NCBI GenBank assembly: GCA_003254925.1
Contig: QANZ01005033.1
Location: 1 to 64,000, forward strand
Length of the DNA: 64,000 nucleotides
Reading direction: 5' to 3'
Source of the DNA: Chamaecrista fasciculata
Lineage: Eukaryota > Streptophyta > Magnoliopsida > Fabales > Fabaceae
The stretch's first letter is position 1. Every line of letters starts with the position of its first letter. A program made the translations under genes and the position numbers. Below are positions 10,373-22,203 of the stretch, in pieces. Under the pieces are notes generated by a model that saw only the letters and a program-made list of their open reading frames with translations, did no database searches and was not told the DNA's origin.

Positions 10373-10645
10373 TATGAATCATATATCTGTTTCTGTTTTT
10401 GTGTTGGGGTGTATATTGGTCTCATTCAAGAAGCATAGACCCATTGGCCAAAAAAAAGAAGCATAGACCCAACTTGAAGACACCTTCTGTCATTGTTTTC
10501 TTATTCTAGCGTTTACTACTTTTTGAGCAAGTTTTGGTTCTTGTTGTAATAAATTAAAGAGTTGAGGTTATGACACTCAATTCATAACTTTTGTCATTAT
10601 AAAATGGAAAACAAACTTAGGGCGTATGCGTTAAGTGGTTTTGGC

Positions 10646-11119
10646 CATAGTATTAAAAACCGGACTGGACCGGGCGGTCCGACCGGTGAACCGGCGAACC
10701 GGAGCCCAGGCCGGTCCGGAGAAAATAAAATATCGGATTGCAGTTGAACCGGTGAACCGTGAACCGGTTTGACCCGCCAAAGTTTGCAAAATTACATATT
10801 GACCCCAAAAAATTTTCAAAAAATTACAAATTAGTCCCTGGATACATATTGTCGATGGACTAAAATGAAAACTTTAAAAAAAATTTGGGGTCAATATGTA
10901 ATTTTTACAAAACTTGTTATGGTTAAAATTGCAAAATAGCTCCAAAGGTACTAAAGTGTTTAATATTTACTTTATATTTAATGAATATGTATATTTGAAA
11001 ATGTATTTTTTAAGTAAACCGGCTCAACCGGTTAAACCAGTGACCCAGCGGTTGAACCATTGAACCAGTGACCCGAGCCTTCCACCGGTTTGATGACCGG
11101 TCCGGTTTTTTGCACTATG
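10646..11119. mobile_element. hAT-type MITE with 8-bp target duplication
   Basis: This 474-bp element starts CATAGTATTAAAAACCGGAC and ends with the imperfect inverse GTCCGGTTTTTTGCACTATG. It is flanked by perfect 8-bp direct repeats GTTTTGGC (10638-10645 and 11120-11127), the hAT signature. Both subterminal regions are rich in ACCGGT/AACCGG words. It has no transposase frame, so it is non-autonomous. Confidence 0.88.
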
Positions 11120-11187
11120 GTTTTGGCACTTTTAATAGTATACTGTAGAGTCTGTACTATTGATTACAACTGTCCGAATTCGCTAAA

Positions 11188-11800
11188 ATATGGGCTGGGC
11201 TTTAGAGGGTAACAATAAATAAAAAGTAGGCCCGAGTCCGAGCTTGAGCCTGTTTTATTTTGGGTCGGGCTCGGTCCATTTTTAATGAATATGGACTAGG
11301 CTTAATTTCGGGCCTTTTTTTTTAACAAATTACACATTAAACTTACTCTCATTCAATATGCTTGTAAGTTCTTGAAAGTCAAAACTATCATGTTTGAAAC
11401 ATTACTGTGTGTATTCCAAAATTTAATGTAGAGTACCATTTTTTAAAATTATATATTTATTAAAATATATATTATATTAGAAATTAAATGGTGATTGGGA
11501 GGGATTGGAAAAAGATTAGAGGAATGATTGATTTAGATTTTGAATTTTGGAAATTGGAATTGATTGTGGGGGTAAGAATAGCATAATTGATTTGGAAATT
11601 AAAAATTGGAATTAAATGTGGTTTGGTTTTATAAAGTTATATATTTATAAAAATATATATTATGTTTATATATATTAAGGAATATATTATACAATATACA
11701 TATATAAAAATGTATGATATATGTATATTAATACGGGCCGGGCTTTCGGGCCAAGCTGAAAAATAAGCCCGAACCCGGCCCGTATTAAAATGGGTTTTTT
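11188..11800. repeat. Fragments of a GGGCC-rich repeat
   Basis: GGGCTGGGCTTTAG at 11190 and GGTCGGGCTCGGTCC at about 11262, then CGGGCCGGGCTTTCGGGCC at about 11733 and its inverse CCCGAACCCGGCCCG at about 11769, form inverted G/C-rich words in AT-rich DNA. They look like broken MITE ends. The piece at 11730-11785 is itself a short palindrome. Confidence 0.45.
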
Positions 11801-13190
11801 AAAATTCAGAAACATAAAATGCTTTCCGGCATATATTCTCAAATCTGAGTCAAATCCAAAATTAAAATAAAATCTCTCAAAAAAAATTAGAACAAAAGAG
11901 ATTGGAGAACAAAAGATATGATTAATTAAAAAATAGTATATTTTTGACGTGTTGTCTAGGTAAGGCATCACGTTGGATACTCGTGGCATGATTGTATGGT
12001 TCGCAAGAGAACTGTGAGGGGAATTTTAGAATTTATCATTGTATTTTACAAGTTCACTCATGTAAAAGTGCAATCTTTTGGTCTCAAGAATTCATATGTA
12101 TTGACGATAAAAATATACACATTTAATGATTATAAAATTATTTATAATAATATATTATTTTATTAAATTTACAAGAATAAAATAAATTTAAAAGTAGTTA
12201 TTATCACTACTTTATTATTATTATTATTTAACATTATTTTATATATGATATATTCTAATATTATAGAATTCTATAGAGAACATTTTTTTTGTTAAAAACA
12301 CTAAAATAATTATATAATATATAGTAAAGTATAAAAATTTAATTTTGAAAATGGAATGAAAGGTCTGAGTTATTAATCACTACAAAACAAATCTATTCCA
12401 TGTCCTTAAAATACTAATAAAAAAAACATTTAAAGTTCTTTAAAAACAATCTAAATATAATTATTATTATCATTAAATAAAAAATTATTGTTTTTAGTTA
12501 CTTTTAAAGTTTTCATAATCAGATAAACAATTCAATAAAAGAGAAGTAAGGCCCCCTCTCCATCTTTGTTATTTAACTTTTTAATTATAAATTTATAATA
12601 TAACAGATGAATTTTTGTTTTTATTTTTTTATTTATGATTTTCATTGTTGATCATAGAAAAGATTTTAGCATGTTTAATTTAATAATATAGATATACATA
12701 TATATTAAACTATATTTAAAACTGAAAAAAGAAAGTAGTACATGTGGCAAGAGATCCGTCCAATCTCATTGGGCTGCCTTTTCAGTTTTCAGTATTGACC
12801 ACTCACTTGCTGCCTAGATGCTATCCTATGTTCCTAACCCTCACATTGTAAAACCAAAATCAAATTACAAAAACCCGCACTTTCAAAATAATAATAAAAA
12901 AAAAGGACCTCACGTATTTATTTACTTTAAATTTAATATTTTTCAAATTTCTCTTTTCGATTAAGTTAATTTATCTAGTTAATTATTTGTGAGGAAACTT
13001 ATTTTTTATGCTTGAATTTTTATTGATTCAATAATTTAGTCTATGAAAAAAATAAACTATTTAATTTTTCACTTTTTACAACCTCAATTATTTAGTCTCT
13101 CCAATATTTTTTATTAATTTAGTAGTTGATAAAAAAAATAGTATAGTGCGGAATGACCCAGGTGGCACCTAGGTAGGTACCAAATCAAAG
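11801..13190. other. AT-rich intergenic stretch
   Basis: Mostly A/T runs. I see no gene, no recognisable transposon end and no RNA gene. Confidence 0.6.
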
Positions 13191-13199
13191 GAAGACAGT

Positions 13200-13381
13200 A
13201 TTAATTAAGTTTGGTTGACTTAGTGGTCAAATTTACTAGGTCACTTAAATAAGGTCGGATGTTCGAATTCCGCCTTGTGTATACAACAACCAATTAATTA
13301 GTGAGAACCCTTTAAATAAAACACAGATAGGCAGAGAACAAGTCTCTGACTTGTAGAGTGGGAGATACCTTGAAAAAAAAA
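13200..13381 (+). mobile_element. tRNA-derived SINE
   Basis: The head carries RNA polymerase III promoter-like boxes: a box A relative, GACTTAGTGGTCAA (about 13217-13230), and a box B relative, GGATGTTCGAATTCC (13257-13271). The tail ends in an A-tract (13373-13383). An imperfect target duplication AAGACAGT (13192-13199) / AAGACGGT (13382-13389) brackets it. The length of about 180 bp is normal for plant SINEs. It is not a functional tRNA, because no acceptor stem can be paired. Confidence 0.7.
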
Positions 13382-13389
13382 AAGACGGT

Positions 13390-13638
13390 GTCGTTTTCCA
13401 CGGACCTTGTTTAATGATAATAATGGCAATTAAAGCTAAGACACAGATGCATCAACGCACTAATGATCCATTGACACGACTTGGAATTTGGAAGAATAAG
13501 AATGTGGTAGTGGAACCCACGTAACCAGTTTACCACCATCATCAATCCCATACTTCTTCCTTCATTCAATTCATCAATTATTATGATTTGTCAAGCACCA
13601 ACATTATATATATTGTTCCCTACTTACTACATTATTTT

Positions 13639-13669
<31 letters not shown>

Positions 13670-15132
13670 TACCCACAATTTTTCTGGTCTAGCTTTTATG
13701 CTTTTATTTTTTGTTTCTTTTGAGATTACTGATGATATCAATGCAAGCATGACTTCTTGATGTATGAACAAAAGCAGCAAACATTTCAAAGTTAATTATT
13801 TATAACGATAAAAAAACAATTAAAGTAAATTATATTTTTGCATGATGTGATTTGACTCAATTTTATTTTGATATTATATTCTAGGAATTAAAAAGTGTTA
13901 TTTCAATGATGTATAATTTTTACAGTTAACACATGTGGTTTATTTTCGTTAGCATTTAACTAAAAGTGGTCACCTGAGCTAAAAAAATTCAATTTTAATT
14001 CTAAAATTATTTTTTATTCCATTTCAATCTTTAAACTTTTACATTTATTTTGTTTTAGTTCCCAAAATGTGATTTCATATGGTGAGATGAATGATTTCTC
14101 TCTCATATATATAACNAGAAGTGGGGAGAGTGAGTGGGAGAGAGGGTGAGTGATTTTTTTTTTCTTTTTTAATTTTTTAATTCACTATTTTTGACAAACC
14201 ATAAGGGGTGGAGCCATATAATATAGTATAGATAAGTATGTATGTAAAGAGAGGAAGACAAATTTTCCTTCTTAGTTATAAATTAGAGATAAATTTGTGG
14301 TTGATTTTTATTTCCAATTTATGATTAAAAATAATGGTGGAAACTCGATGAAATCACTTTTAGGGACCAAAATAAATAAATGTGAAAATTTGAGGGAAAA
14401 AATGGAACAAAAAAATAGTTTTATGGCCAAAATGAAACGTATCCGTAGTTTAAAGACTAAAATGAGTATTTAACTTTGAAATAGAAACCGACGATTAAGA
14501 TGTAAAAGAAACCTATGGCTAAGATTGAATTACATCAATATTTTCTGTTAAATGCTAACGAAATAAATCACATGGTCTCTTTGTGTTAACGAAAAAACTA
14601 TGTATAAATCATTGAAATGACACTTTTTGACTCTCAAAGTATCAAAACAAAATCAGGCTAAATTATAAGATACCAAAATATAATTTACCTGAACTCTATA
14701 ATTGATTGTTTGTGGGAGATCGCATGTAATCTTAACAAATATATATAATATGGATTGAATGCCTGACCTAAGGGTGATTGCCTGTATCCCTTCCAACTTC
14801 TTGATTCGTTTATAAATTCACATCCTGTACTTCTTAAAATTTTCATCTTGAGTACTATCTTTTACGTATGATGAGCTTATACTGACTAACGCTCTTCAAT
14901 ATCTCCATCTATATGAACTCATCTCTAAAATCTTCAAAAGTTTAGATACTTTTTTATATTCTCTTTTGATTGATCACCTTCTCAAAAGTTGTCTTATAAG
15001 TCTCATCTCTAACATTCCAATACAATCTCCAACCCTTTTTTACAACTTAAGTAAGATTCTCTACCTGTTTTAATTTATTAATATACACAAAAGGAAACCA
15101 AATTGTACTAGCTTAGTGTTGGACTATTCTTT
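13390..15132. other. AT-rich intergenic stretch with a repeat copy
   Basis: No gene seen. Poly(TA) runs occur near 13640-13670. Copy 2 of the dispersed repeat (about 14119-14236) and a single N at 14116 lie here. Confidence 0.6.
14119..14236 (+). repeat. Dispersed repeat family, copy 2 (right part)
   Basis: GAGAGTGAGTGGGAGAGAG, a T-rich tract, then TTCACTATTTTTGAC and GGGGTGGAGCCATATAATAT with TAGTATAGATA. It aligns closely with 16090-16206. The left end is missing or too diverged to see. Confidence 0.65.
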
Positions 15133-15454
15133 TGTAGAAAGGCCTAACTCTCCCCAAAAGAGCTCTCATAGGGAGAGGATTGCCTCATTATATATATAGA
15201 GTTAGAAGGCCCTTTAACTAAGTAATGTGAGACTTCAACACGCCTCCCTCACGCCCAACTCGGGCGTGAAGCCAACGGGTTAACGTTATTTTCAGGGCAG
15301 CTCATAGTAAGGCTCATCCATCCCACACGCCCAGACTCTGATACCATGTAGAAAGGTCTAACTCTTCTCAAAAGAGCTCTCATAGGGAGATGATTGCCTC
15401 ATTATATATATAGAGTTAAAAGACCCTTTAACTAAGCGATATGAGACTTCAACG
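15133..15454 (-). mobile_element. TRIM: miniature LTR retrotransposon of 322 bp
   Basis: Two 108-bp direct repeats (15133-15240 and 15347-15454) enclose only 106 bp. Read on the minus strand the element is LTR, then TGGTATCAGAGTC (complement of 15334-15346) as tRNA-Met primer site, a short non-coding interior, a purine-rich GTGAGGGAGGCG (complement of 15241-15252) next to the second LTR, then that LTR. The 5-bp target duplication TCTTT is exact (15128-15132 and 15455-15459). There is no coding capacity, so any movement would need proteins from another element. The minus-strand 5' LTR begins CGTTGAAG instead of TGTTGAAG, a likely point mutation. Confidence 0.9.
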
Positions 15455-15835
15455 TCTTTAAAAACTGATAGTAAAAGTAGGCTTTCCATCCATAAATATC
15501 TGTTTGTCATATATATTTCTAAGGTGGGGGTAAGTAAATTGCAAATGAGAGATGGACTTGACTACAAAGTTAAATTATTGGTGGTATAGTAATTAAGAAT
15601 TTGTCTCAGCCCATATATATACATCATATCCATTGGATGTGGGATATGTAGTAGATGGAGTAGTGATATAATTATGACTAAGTAAGCTCACCTAAAATTG
15701 AAAACATTAAGCAAGTGAATCACAAAATATATAGTGGGAGTTGAAATAGACAGGGGTCGCCGACACAATTACCACATATATATACATAGAACTTTGAAGG
15801 AACAAAACGATAGGAGGAATTGAAGGAGGCATATT

Positions 15836-16206
15836 ATATACTAGGGGCCAATATGCATGTAACATTTGAATTGATTTAAAGTTGAAGATTATATTAAATT
15901 TTTATATTGATAAAAGAGTAAGTTTGGGACCAATTTGAGAAATTATACAAATATGTAAGACTCATCTAAAATAAATAAAATATTTAGGACCAATTTGAAA
16001 TTACCTCATATGGGAGAGTGAGTGGAGAGAGAGAGTGGTGACATTTTTTAATTTTTAATTGTTTTTTTTTTAATTCATTTATTTTTTTAAAGAAGTGGGA
16101 GGAGTGAGTGGGGAGAGAGAGTGGTGATTTTTTTTTCTTTTTTAATTTTTTAATTCACTATTTTTGACCAACCATAAGAGGTGGAGCCATATAATATAGT
16201 ATAGAT
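15836..16206 (+). repeat. Dispersed repeat family, longest copy
   Basis: It begins TATACTAGGGGCC and ends GAGCCATATAATATAGTATA, so the tips form a short imperfect inverted repeat. Inside, the GAGAGTGAGTGG/T-rich block is present twice (about 16015-16080 and 16095-16160). A (GATATA)n run follows. It is probably a non-autonomous DNA transposon, type not determined. Confidence 0.6.
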
Positions 16207-16675
16207 ATAGATATAGATATAGATATAGTTTATTTGTACGGTGGCCATGCACTCATGCTTCAGATCGATACGCCCTATAATATTGCTTCCTCGCTGCGTA
16301 TACATGGGGGAGAAGTATATATGTAATCTTGAGATTTGTACTTTTCAAAGTTTATACACACATTTTGAGGTTGGGAGGGTTGTCACTTAAATTTCAACTC
16401 TACTTAATATCACTCTCATCTTTCTCACTCTTTTCTTTCACGCTACAATTAATTACAAGAACTCAAACGCTTTCAAAATAAATAAGCATTTGAATTGATT
16501 ATTAAAAAAAATACATAAATTAATAACTTATTTTTTAAAATGTAATTTATACTTTTTAATCTTTAAAAATTATAAAATTAATATATTTTAATCATTTTGT
16601 TCATATAAATTAATCTTAAATATTTAAGTAATTAAATTGTATTATCTTCATAACTTTGGAATATTAATATATAAA

Positions 16676-16965
16676 TGTATAAATTAAATTTTTAAGAATT
16701 GATTAACTCATGTATGTTCTTCGATAACCTTACTTTAAAAAAATACATTATCATGTAGTTGTTATAAATTAAATTTTCAGAAATTGATTTACTCATATAT
16801 TCTTCGCTAACCTAACTCAAAAATATATATTATCATCATGTAGCTGTTATATGAATATTAAAGAGTGCATAAATTAAATTTTCAAAAATTGATTTACTTG
16901 TAATATATTCTTCAGTAACCTTACTAAAAAATATATTATCATGTAGTGGCTATTATTATGAAGAT
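16676..16965 (+). repeat. Three-copy tandem repeat of about 90 bp
   Basis: Each unit holds TAAATTAAATTTTC/AGAAATTGATT, a TATATTCTTC-like word, TAACCTTACT and ATTATCATGTAG. Units begin near 16676, 16768 and 16868, with small indels between them. AT-rich and non-coding. Confidence 0.65.
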
Positions 16966-17101
16966 TAAGTCATTTTTTAAAATTTTTTATTTTAATACTT
17001 TTAGTTTAGTCTTTATTAATTTATATTATTGACATATTTTTCAGAGATATAAAAAAATCTCTTTTTATTTATAGAAGTTATACACTTGATTTTAATTTTT
17101 T

Positions 17102-17473
17102 GATAAATTACACTTTGGTATCTTGTTTTATGGACCGATTTCACTTTGGTATCCTATTTTTTCAAAAGTGACACTTTGGTACCATGGTCTTTGCACGATT
17201 TCACTTTGGTACCCTGTTCTTTTAAAAGTGACATTTTGCACCGTTAACACTTTTGTACCTTGTTCTTTCACGATTTGTTACCATATTCTATCTTTTTTCG
17301 GGTATCAAAATGTTAACGGTGCAAAGAATAAGGTACCAAAGTGTCACTTTTGAAAAAATAGGGTACCAAAGTGAAATTATGCAAATAACAAGGTATCAAA
17401 GTATTACTTTTAAAAGAACAGGATACCAAAGTGAAATCAGTCCATAGAATAGGGTACCAAATTGTAATTTATC
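17102..17473. mobile_element. Long-inverted-repeat MITE
   Basis: The left arm starts GATAAATTACACTTTGGTAT and the right arm ends in the inverse, ACCAAATTGTAATTTATC. Each arm holds repeated CACTTTGGTA(T/C)C words spaced 40-50 bp apart, and the arms nearly meet. The short ORFs inside read these repeats and are not genes. Target duplication not clear. Confidence 0.7.
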
Positions 17474-19729
17474 TTTAAATTTTTAACACCACTTATTTAT
17501 TACATGGAGTTACTACTCCGAGTTCCGACACACTTCGTTTAACTCATATATTATGATAAGAAACGTAAACATAATGGTAGTAATTTGGTATGTGTAAAAT
17601 ATATATAATTAGTCACTAGCTAGCTATCAAATGCCAACTATTACTATATGTAAGATAAAACACACTATGCAATACGGTTCTGTTAAGAGATGAAAGGTGG
17701 CAATAAGGCCCATGACATGGCAATAACGAAAAATAATATATTTCTAATGACATCGGCCTGTAAACTAAGCCCATGCATATGTAGCATTTAAGAGCAGGCT
17801 TAATATCTAACTGTTGAGACTGAACTTTTCTGGGCTATTTCCTTGCTTGTGCTGGTAGCCCATCAACTTCTTGACCACAAAAAATTGGAAGATATTTTAA
17901 TTTTTAAGTTATATTTGGATTGAGAAAAATAGGAAAGCTAGGAGGAAAAGGAAGTTAATTAAGTGAAATCTTCATTTTTATTTGAATTTAACATATTATT
18001 TTTTAGTTTCAATTTTCTGATTTTAGATATTAAATTATTGGGTAAAATGCACTTTGGTATCCTTAGGATCGAATCCACTTTGGTACTCTGAAAGACAAAA
18101 TTTGACACTCGACTACCTTGAGGTTTGCGCTGTTAGCACTTTAGTACCTTGTGGTTATTTTCAATCAAAATTTAACAAAAAGTGCTGACGTGGCTCAATC
18201 TTAGCCGCCGATTTCTACTACATCTTATTTGTTAGTTTCTATTGCAGCTTAAACCATATTTCACTCCTCAACAAGATTTCTTTTGTGCATTTGAGTCCTT
18301 TCCCTTTGGTAAAATGGATCAAAACACAACAAACTAAAAGAATTGATGGAGTTTACTACAATTTTATTCCAATAACTAAATAGTTATTAAAAAAAATTGT
18401 ATAAAGATCGTTAGAGTTTTGATGAATCAAAATTTTCCCTTTCTCATAAAATTTCTCTCAACCAAGTCCTTAATTAATCACATATCGATCTCAAATGTTT
18501 GTCATCTTTATCAGATTGGTCCTTGGGACACAAAAAGCAGCTATGTATCTCTATTGTTTGATTTATCTTCCATTTAAGGTCAAGAAACTTTTATATTTTT
18601 AAAATAATGTTTTGGGCGCATTATAATAAGATTGATTTTCTATGATATATAATCATAATTAATTTAATTAAATATACCAATTGAAATTAAATCACAAACA
18701 TATTTGAAGTGTTTAAAATATAATACTTACTAATAAATTTAAGTTAATATTTACTAAAATAATTATATTTATTATAATAATATATTTTAAAGATAAAATA
18801 TTATAATTAAATTATCATATTTTGCTATATATGCAACTATTATGTGTCTATGTATATATATATATATATAATACACTAAACTCTATACTACGTATCCCGA
18901 TGTGATGGCGCTGGTGCTAGCTGTAGTCTGATAAGCAGATTAAATATATGGCAAGAATCATCTAATAAAAAGTGCACAGAAACAAAAGAAGAGGATGACT
19001 TAACATCCATCATCATTATATAAATATATCCACATCAGATAATTTTCTTCCTTTGCGAATATATATATATATATATTTATAAAAAAATAAGATTTTTTAA
19101 TGTATGATCGTCATGGTCGAGAAAATTAATTAAACAAAAATTGCAAGGATATATGATATATAGTCTCTATTTTTCATAATATTAATATTACTGTACGTCT
19201 CTGCATAACTGTATTATTAGTATTCTGACTAGGGTTTTTTCTTGTACTAAAGTTTGTACTTTGAAGTTGTCGATCGTGAAGATTGGATCTAGGGTGCTTC
19301 TTCTTCTTTCACCTTCAATTCAATATTTATCCAATTAATATATATGTTATTCCTGCATGCGTTGCAGATATACGGGATAATATATTGAAGAAGGCATTAA
19401 TTTTGAGCTTTGTGTTGCCAACTCAAGAGTGTCAACTTTACAACGCATCGTGTAGATTATAATTATATGGACCCACGGGTGTTTCAAAGAGCTGTCACGT
19501 AGGGTTATATATATACACCATTTTCCCACTATATATCTGATTATTTATGACTTGCTACCACTGCATGTGATTTTGCACACCACCAGTGCACAGATCGACT
19601 GAACATTAATATAAGAAAATTCAAAGTCTCAGACCGCAATACGTACCCTGCTGGACCCACCATGCATTGAAATTGTAACCTTGACAAATTAATCTTCCTT
19701 AATATTTTACTTTTTTTTCCTTTTTAATA
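17474..19729. other. AT-rich intergenic stretch
   Basis: No gene seen. At about 18040-18200 there is one arm of a CACTTTGGTA-type MITE (AAAATGCACTTTGGTATCC) whose partner arm is absent. Poly(TA) runs occur near 18850 and 19060. Confidence 0.6.
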
Positions 19730-19734
19730 ATTCT

Positions 19735-20073
19735 GAAGTTATCTAAGTTCTATATTACTTAGTTATAAAGGGTTTAATTAGTTGTATATATATGAATTGA
19801 GACAATTCTCTCCATTTGAGAATTCTTTTAAAATGAGTTAGGCTTTGTAATATAGTATCAAAACATGTTTGGACTACATGTGTGGATAAATGAATTTTAT
19901 TGTGGGTTATCTTAGAGATAATTTATTGACTTCACGCTCCTATGTTAAAAGTAAAGGAAGTGTGTTGAAGTACCACATTACTTAATTAAATGACTGACAA
20001 GTTGTATATATGAGTTGAGGAAATTCTCTTTTCTTGAAAACTCTTTTGAAATGTGTTATTAGGTCTTGTAACA
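19735..20073 (+). mobile_element. Decayed TRIM, second copy, plus strand
   Basis: The 3' LTR (19963-20073, 111 bp) runs TGTTGAAG...CTTGTAACA and is preceded by the purine-rich AAAGTAAAGGAAGTG. A diverged 5' LTR lies at about 19735-19850, followed by TAGTATCAAAACATG, a mutated primer site. It shares the order of words with the TRIM at 15133-15454 (TGAGTTGAGG/AATTCTC, CTTTTGAAA) but is much older. A target duplication is not certain. Confidence 0.65.
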
Positions 20074-20998
20074 ATTTCTATAGTATAACTTCGTAATCAC
20101 AGCAAGTCGTGACCAATAATATGTGTTCTATAGCTATATGTTTGTAAAAGGAGACGAATTTAGATATATTGAAGTACTTAATCTATTATCTATATCTAAT
20201 TATACATTATTATAGTTTACCTCTTCCATTATAATTCACCTACCTCAGTTAAATTTTTTTATGAACTTTATAAACTCATTATTATGATCCTTGTTATATA
20301 TGTCATTTATCACATCACGATTTTATTAACGGAAAATAGTATATATATATATATATATCTTGCTAGAATTAAGATACAGAAATTTCCACCATTTGCAACT
20401 TCAGGGATCTAAATCTGTTGTTTATGGATGTTATTATTCTCTTGTTTACAACCATGTTTGTCAGAGATCAAAGAATCAAATCTAGAAAAGGCATAATCGT
20501 CATATATAAAATATTCCATATTTCATTTTTTGTTTTCTTTTAAATTCGCGTGTACAGAGATATACAACAAGATAGGTAGAACGTACTACATACGTACATA
20601 CATGTTTCCATATATATATATATATATATATGAAAAGCAAAAGTGTAACTTTATATTTTCTCTCTCATCAGGATTCCAATAAAAAAGTGTACATAAATTT
20701 TTACACAGATCGAATAGGCACATTCGAATTCAATGGAATACAATCGAGATCTATCTATCTACCTTTCTCTTTGTAATAGCAAGGAAGGGATGAAAGCAAA
20801 ACTTGGAAAATGGAAAGCACTTAAGAAGCAATTAATTGATAATCCACCCCTAGGATTAATAAGGGCAGAAAAAAAAGTAATCAATTGCAGCTAATTACAT
20901 AATTAACCAACTAGCTTGCTCGATCATGCAGCCAGATTCAAAATTCTAAAAGGAACATACGTATATAATTAATCTCATCATGTTGTGAATGATTTTGA

Positions 20999-21397
20999 TT
21001 ATATAGTAGTAGGGTGAAGCAGCCTGTACCAAAACCCACCTCGTCGTGGACCTCGTTGACCATGCTTGCCATGCAAGAAAAAGATGGAAGAAGTGGCGTT
21101 ATAATTAGGAGAAGCACAAGAAGAAGAATGATATGAGGAAGACAAGGAAGAAACATAAGAAGATTCATCAGAAGAAGATTGTGATGATAAGGAAGGAGAA
21201 CGAGAAGATGATGAGGTAGTAATTGTTGGAACAATAATAGAGAGTTGTGTAAGCTTCTCTCTCAAACAAAGAGAACAAACTCCAGCTGATTGACGATGTT
21301 TCGAGTGCTTCTTGCATCCATCACCACCTTCACGTTTGAACCATCCTACGTTGTCGTTGTTGTTTGAAGAAGAAGAACTTCTTCTTAGGTTTCCCAT
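20999..21397 (-). CDS. Small plant protein with KHRQSxGVCSLCLREKL motif, function unknown
   Basis: This is an intron-less 132-residue protein read from the ATG at 21397. A longer start at 21436 is open, but a TATA-like TTATATATC (21464-21472) would place the transcript start at about that ATG, so the shorter form is preferred. Near the N-terminus is KHSKHRQSAGVCSLCLREKL, a cysteine-pair motif I know from small, poorly described plant proteins. The middle is a long Ser-rich, probably disordered stretch, and the end is GFWYRLLHP. There is no signal peptide or membrane segment. Function, partners and location are not evident. The Ser-rich middle makes phosphorylation plausible, but that is inference. 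Confidence 0.75.
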   Translation of the reverse strand: MGNLRRSSSSSNNNDNVGWFKREGGDGCKKHSKHRQSAGVCSLCLREKLTQLSIIVPTITTSSSSRSPSLSSQSSSDESSYVSSLSSSYHSSSCASPNYNATSSIFFLHGKHGQRGPRRGGFWYRLLHPTTI

Positions 21398-21463
21398 TTC
21401 AGTTTCACTATAATAATAATAATCCGAGAGAACCATGCAATTGGTTGGTTGATTCTATTCTAT

Positions 21464-21472
21464 GATATATAA
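21464..21472 (-). promoter_or_regulatory. Probable TATA box of the 20999-21397 gene
   Basis: TTATATATC on the minus strand, 67-75 bp before the preferred start codon. It is the only TATA-like word in the proper place. Confidence 0.45.
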
Positions 21473-21559
21473 GATGATAGATAGATGGAGACGAAGGATT
21501 TGAATTGAATGAGGTAGCTAGTGGGTGTTTCCTTGATACTTCATAGCACCTTCCTTTCC

Positions 21560-22203
21560 TTCTTCTTCAATTCGTCTACATATATATTTATTTTATGACC
21601 TTTTTCCTTTTTGACGTTTTTGTTAAAGTAGCGAAATTAAATGGAGTAGTTCTGCCACGTGGACGGTGATGATCGAGGGACGTGGGACCCGCTGGGGGAG
21701 TCGGTGGCTGCGATGCTTCTTAACGTCGCATTCATATACACGAGAATGTGGAAAAGGCCAAAGTTGTTTTTGAGAGGCGGCGTAATAAACTATAACTCTA
21801 TAAGGTAGTAAAATCAAAACTCATCAGAATCAAACCAACCAATCTACATACAAAAACAACTAAAACGACGACGTTTTTGAAAATGTTAATAAAAATTTAG
21901 AATAAATCACTAATAATAATAAAGTGGGCTTGCCATAATTAATTGTACATTATGATGATGAATTAGGGGACCCGACTAGGCACGAGTTGTTGCCTTGTGC
22001 CTTTCAGGACAGCCATTGGTATGTTGCCACGGAGGCAGTTTGTCTCTTTTTTTAAAAAAAAAATAATATATTTTTTGTGAGTGTTGCTAGCCAATAAGAT
22101 TCTCTCTTTTTTTCTACGGTCAACTACGTACTGTTTGGTCAAACCGTCAAACCTTATATATGAGGTGCAACGGCATCACATCACTAGCTAATTCACTATG
22201 GGT
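21560..22203. other. Upstream intergenic DNA
   Basis: No gene is supported. ORFs here are short and without recognisable domains. Confidence 0.5.

Noticed and set aside
13213..13275. Possible tRNA gene
   Set aside because: Box A/B words are present, but no acceptor or anticodon stem pairs. It is the head of a SINE.
17123..17447. Short ORFs with repeated SLWYP/GYQS words
   Set aside because: They read the repeated CACTTTGGTATCC arms of a MITE.
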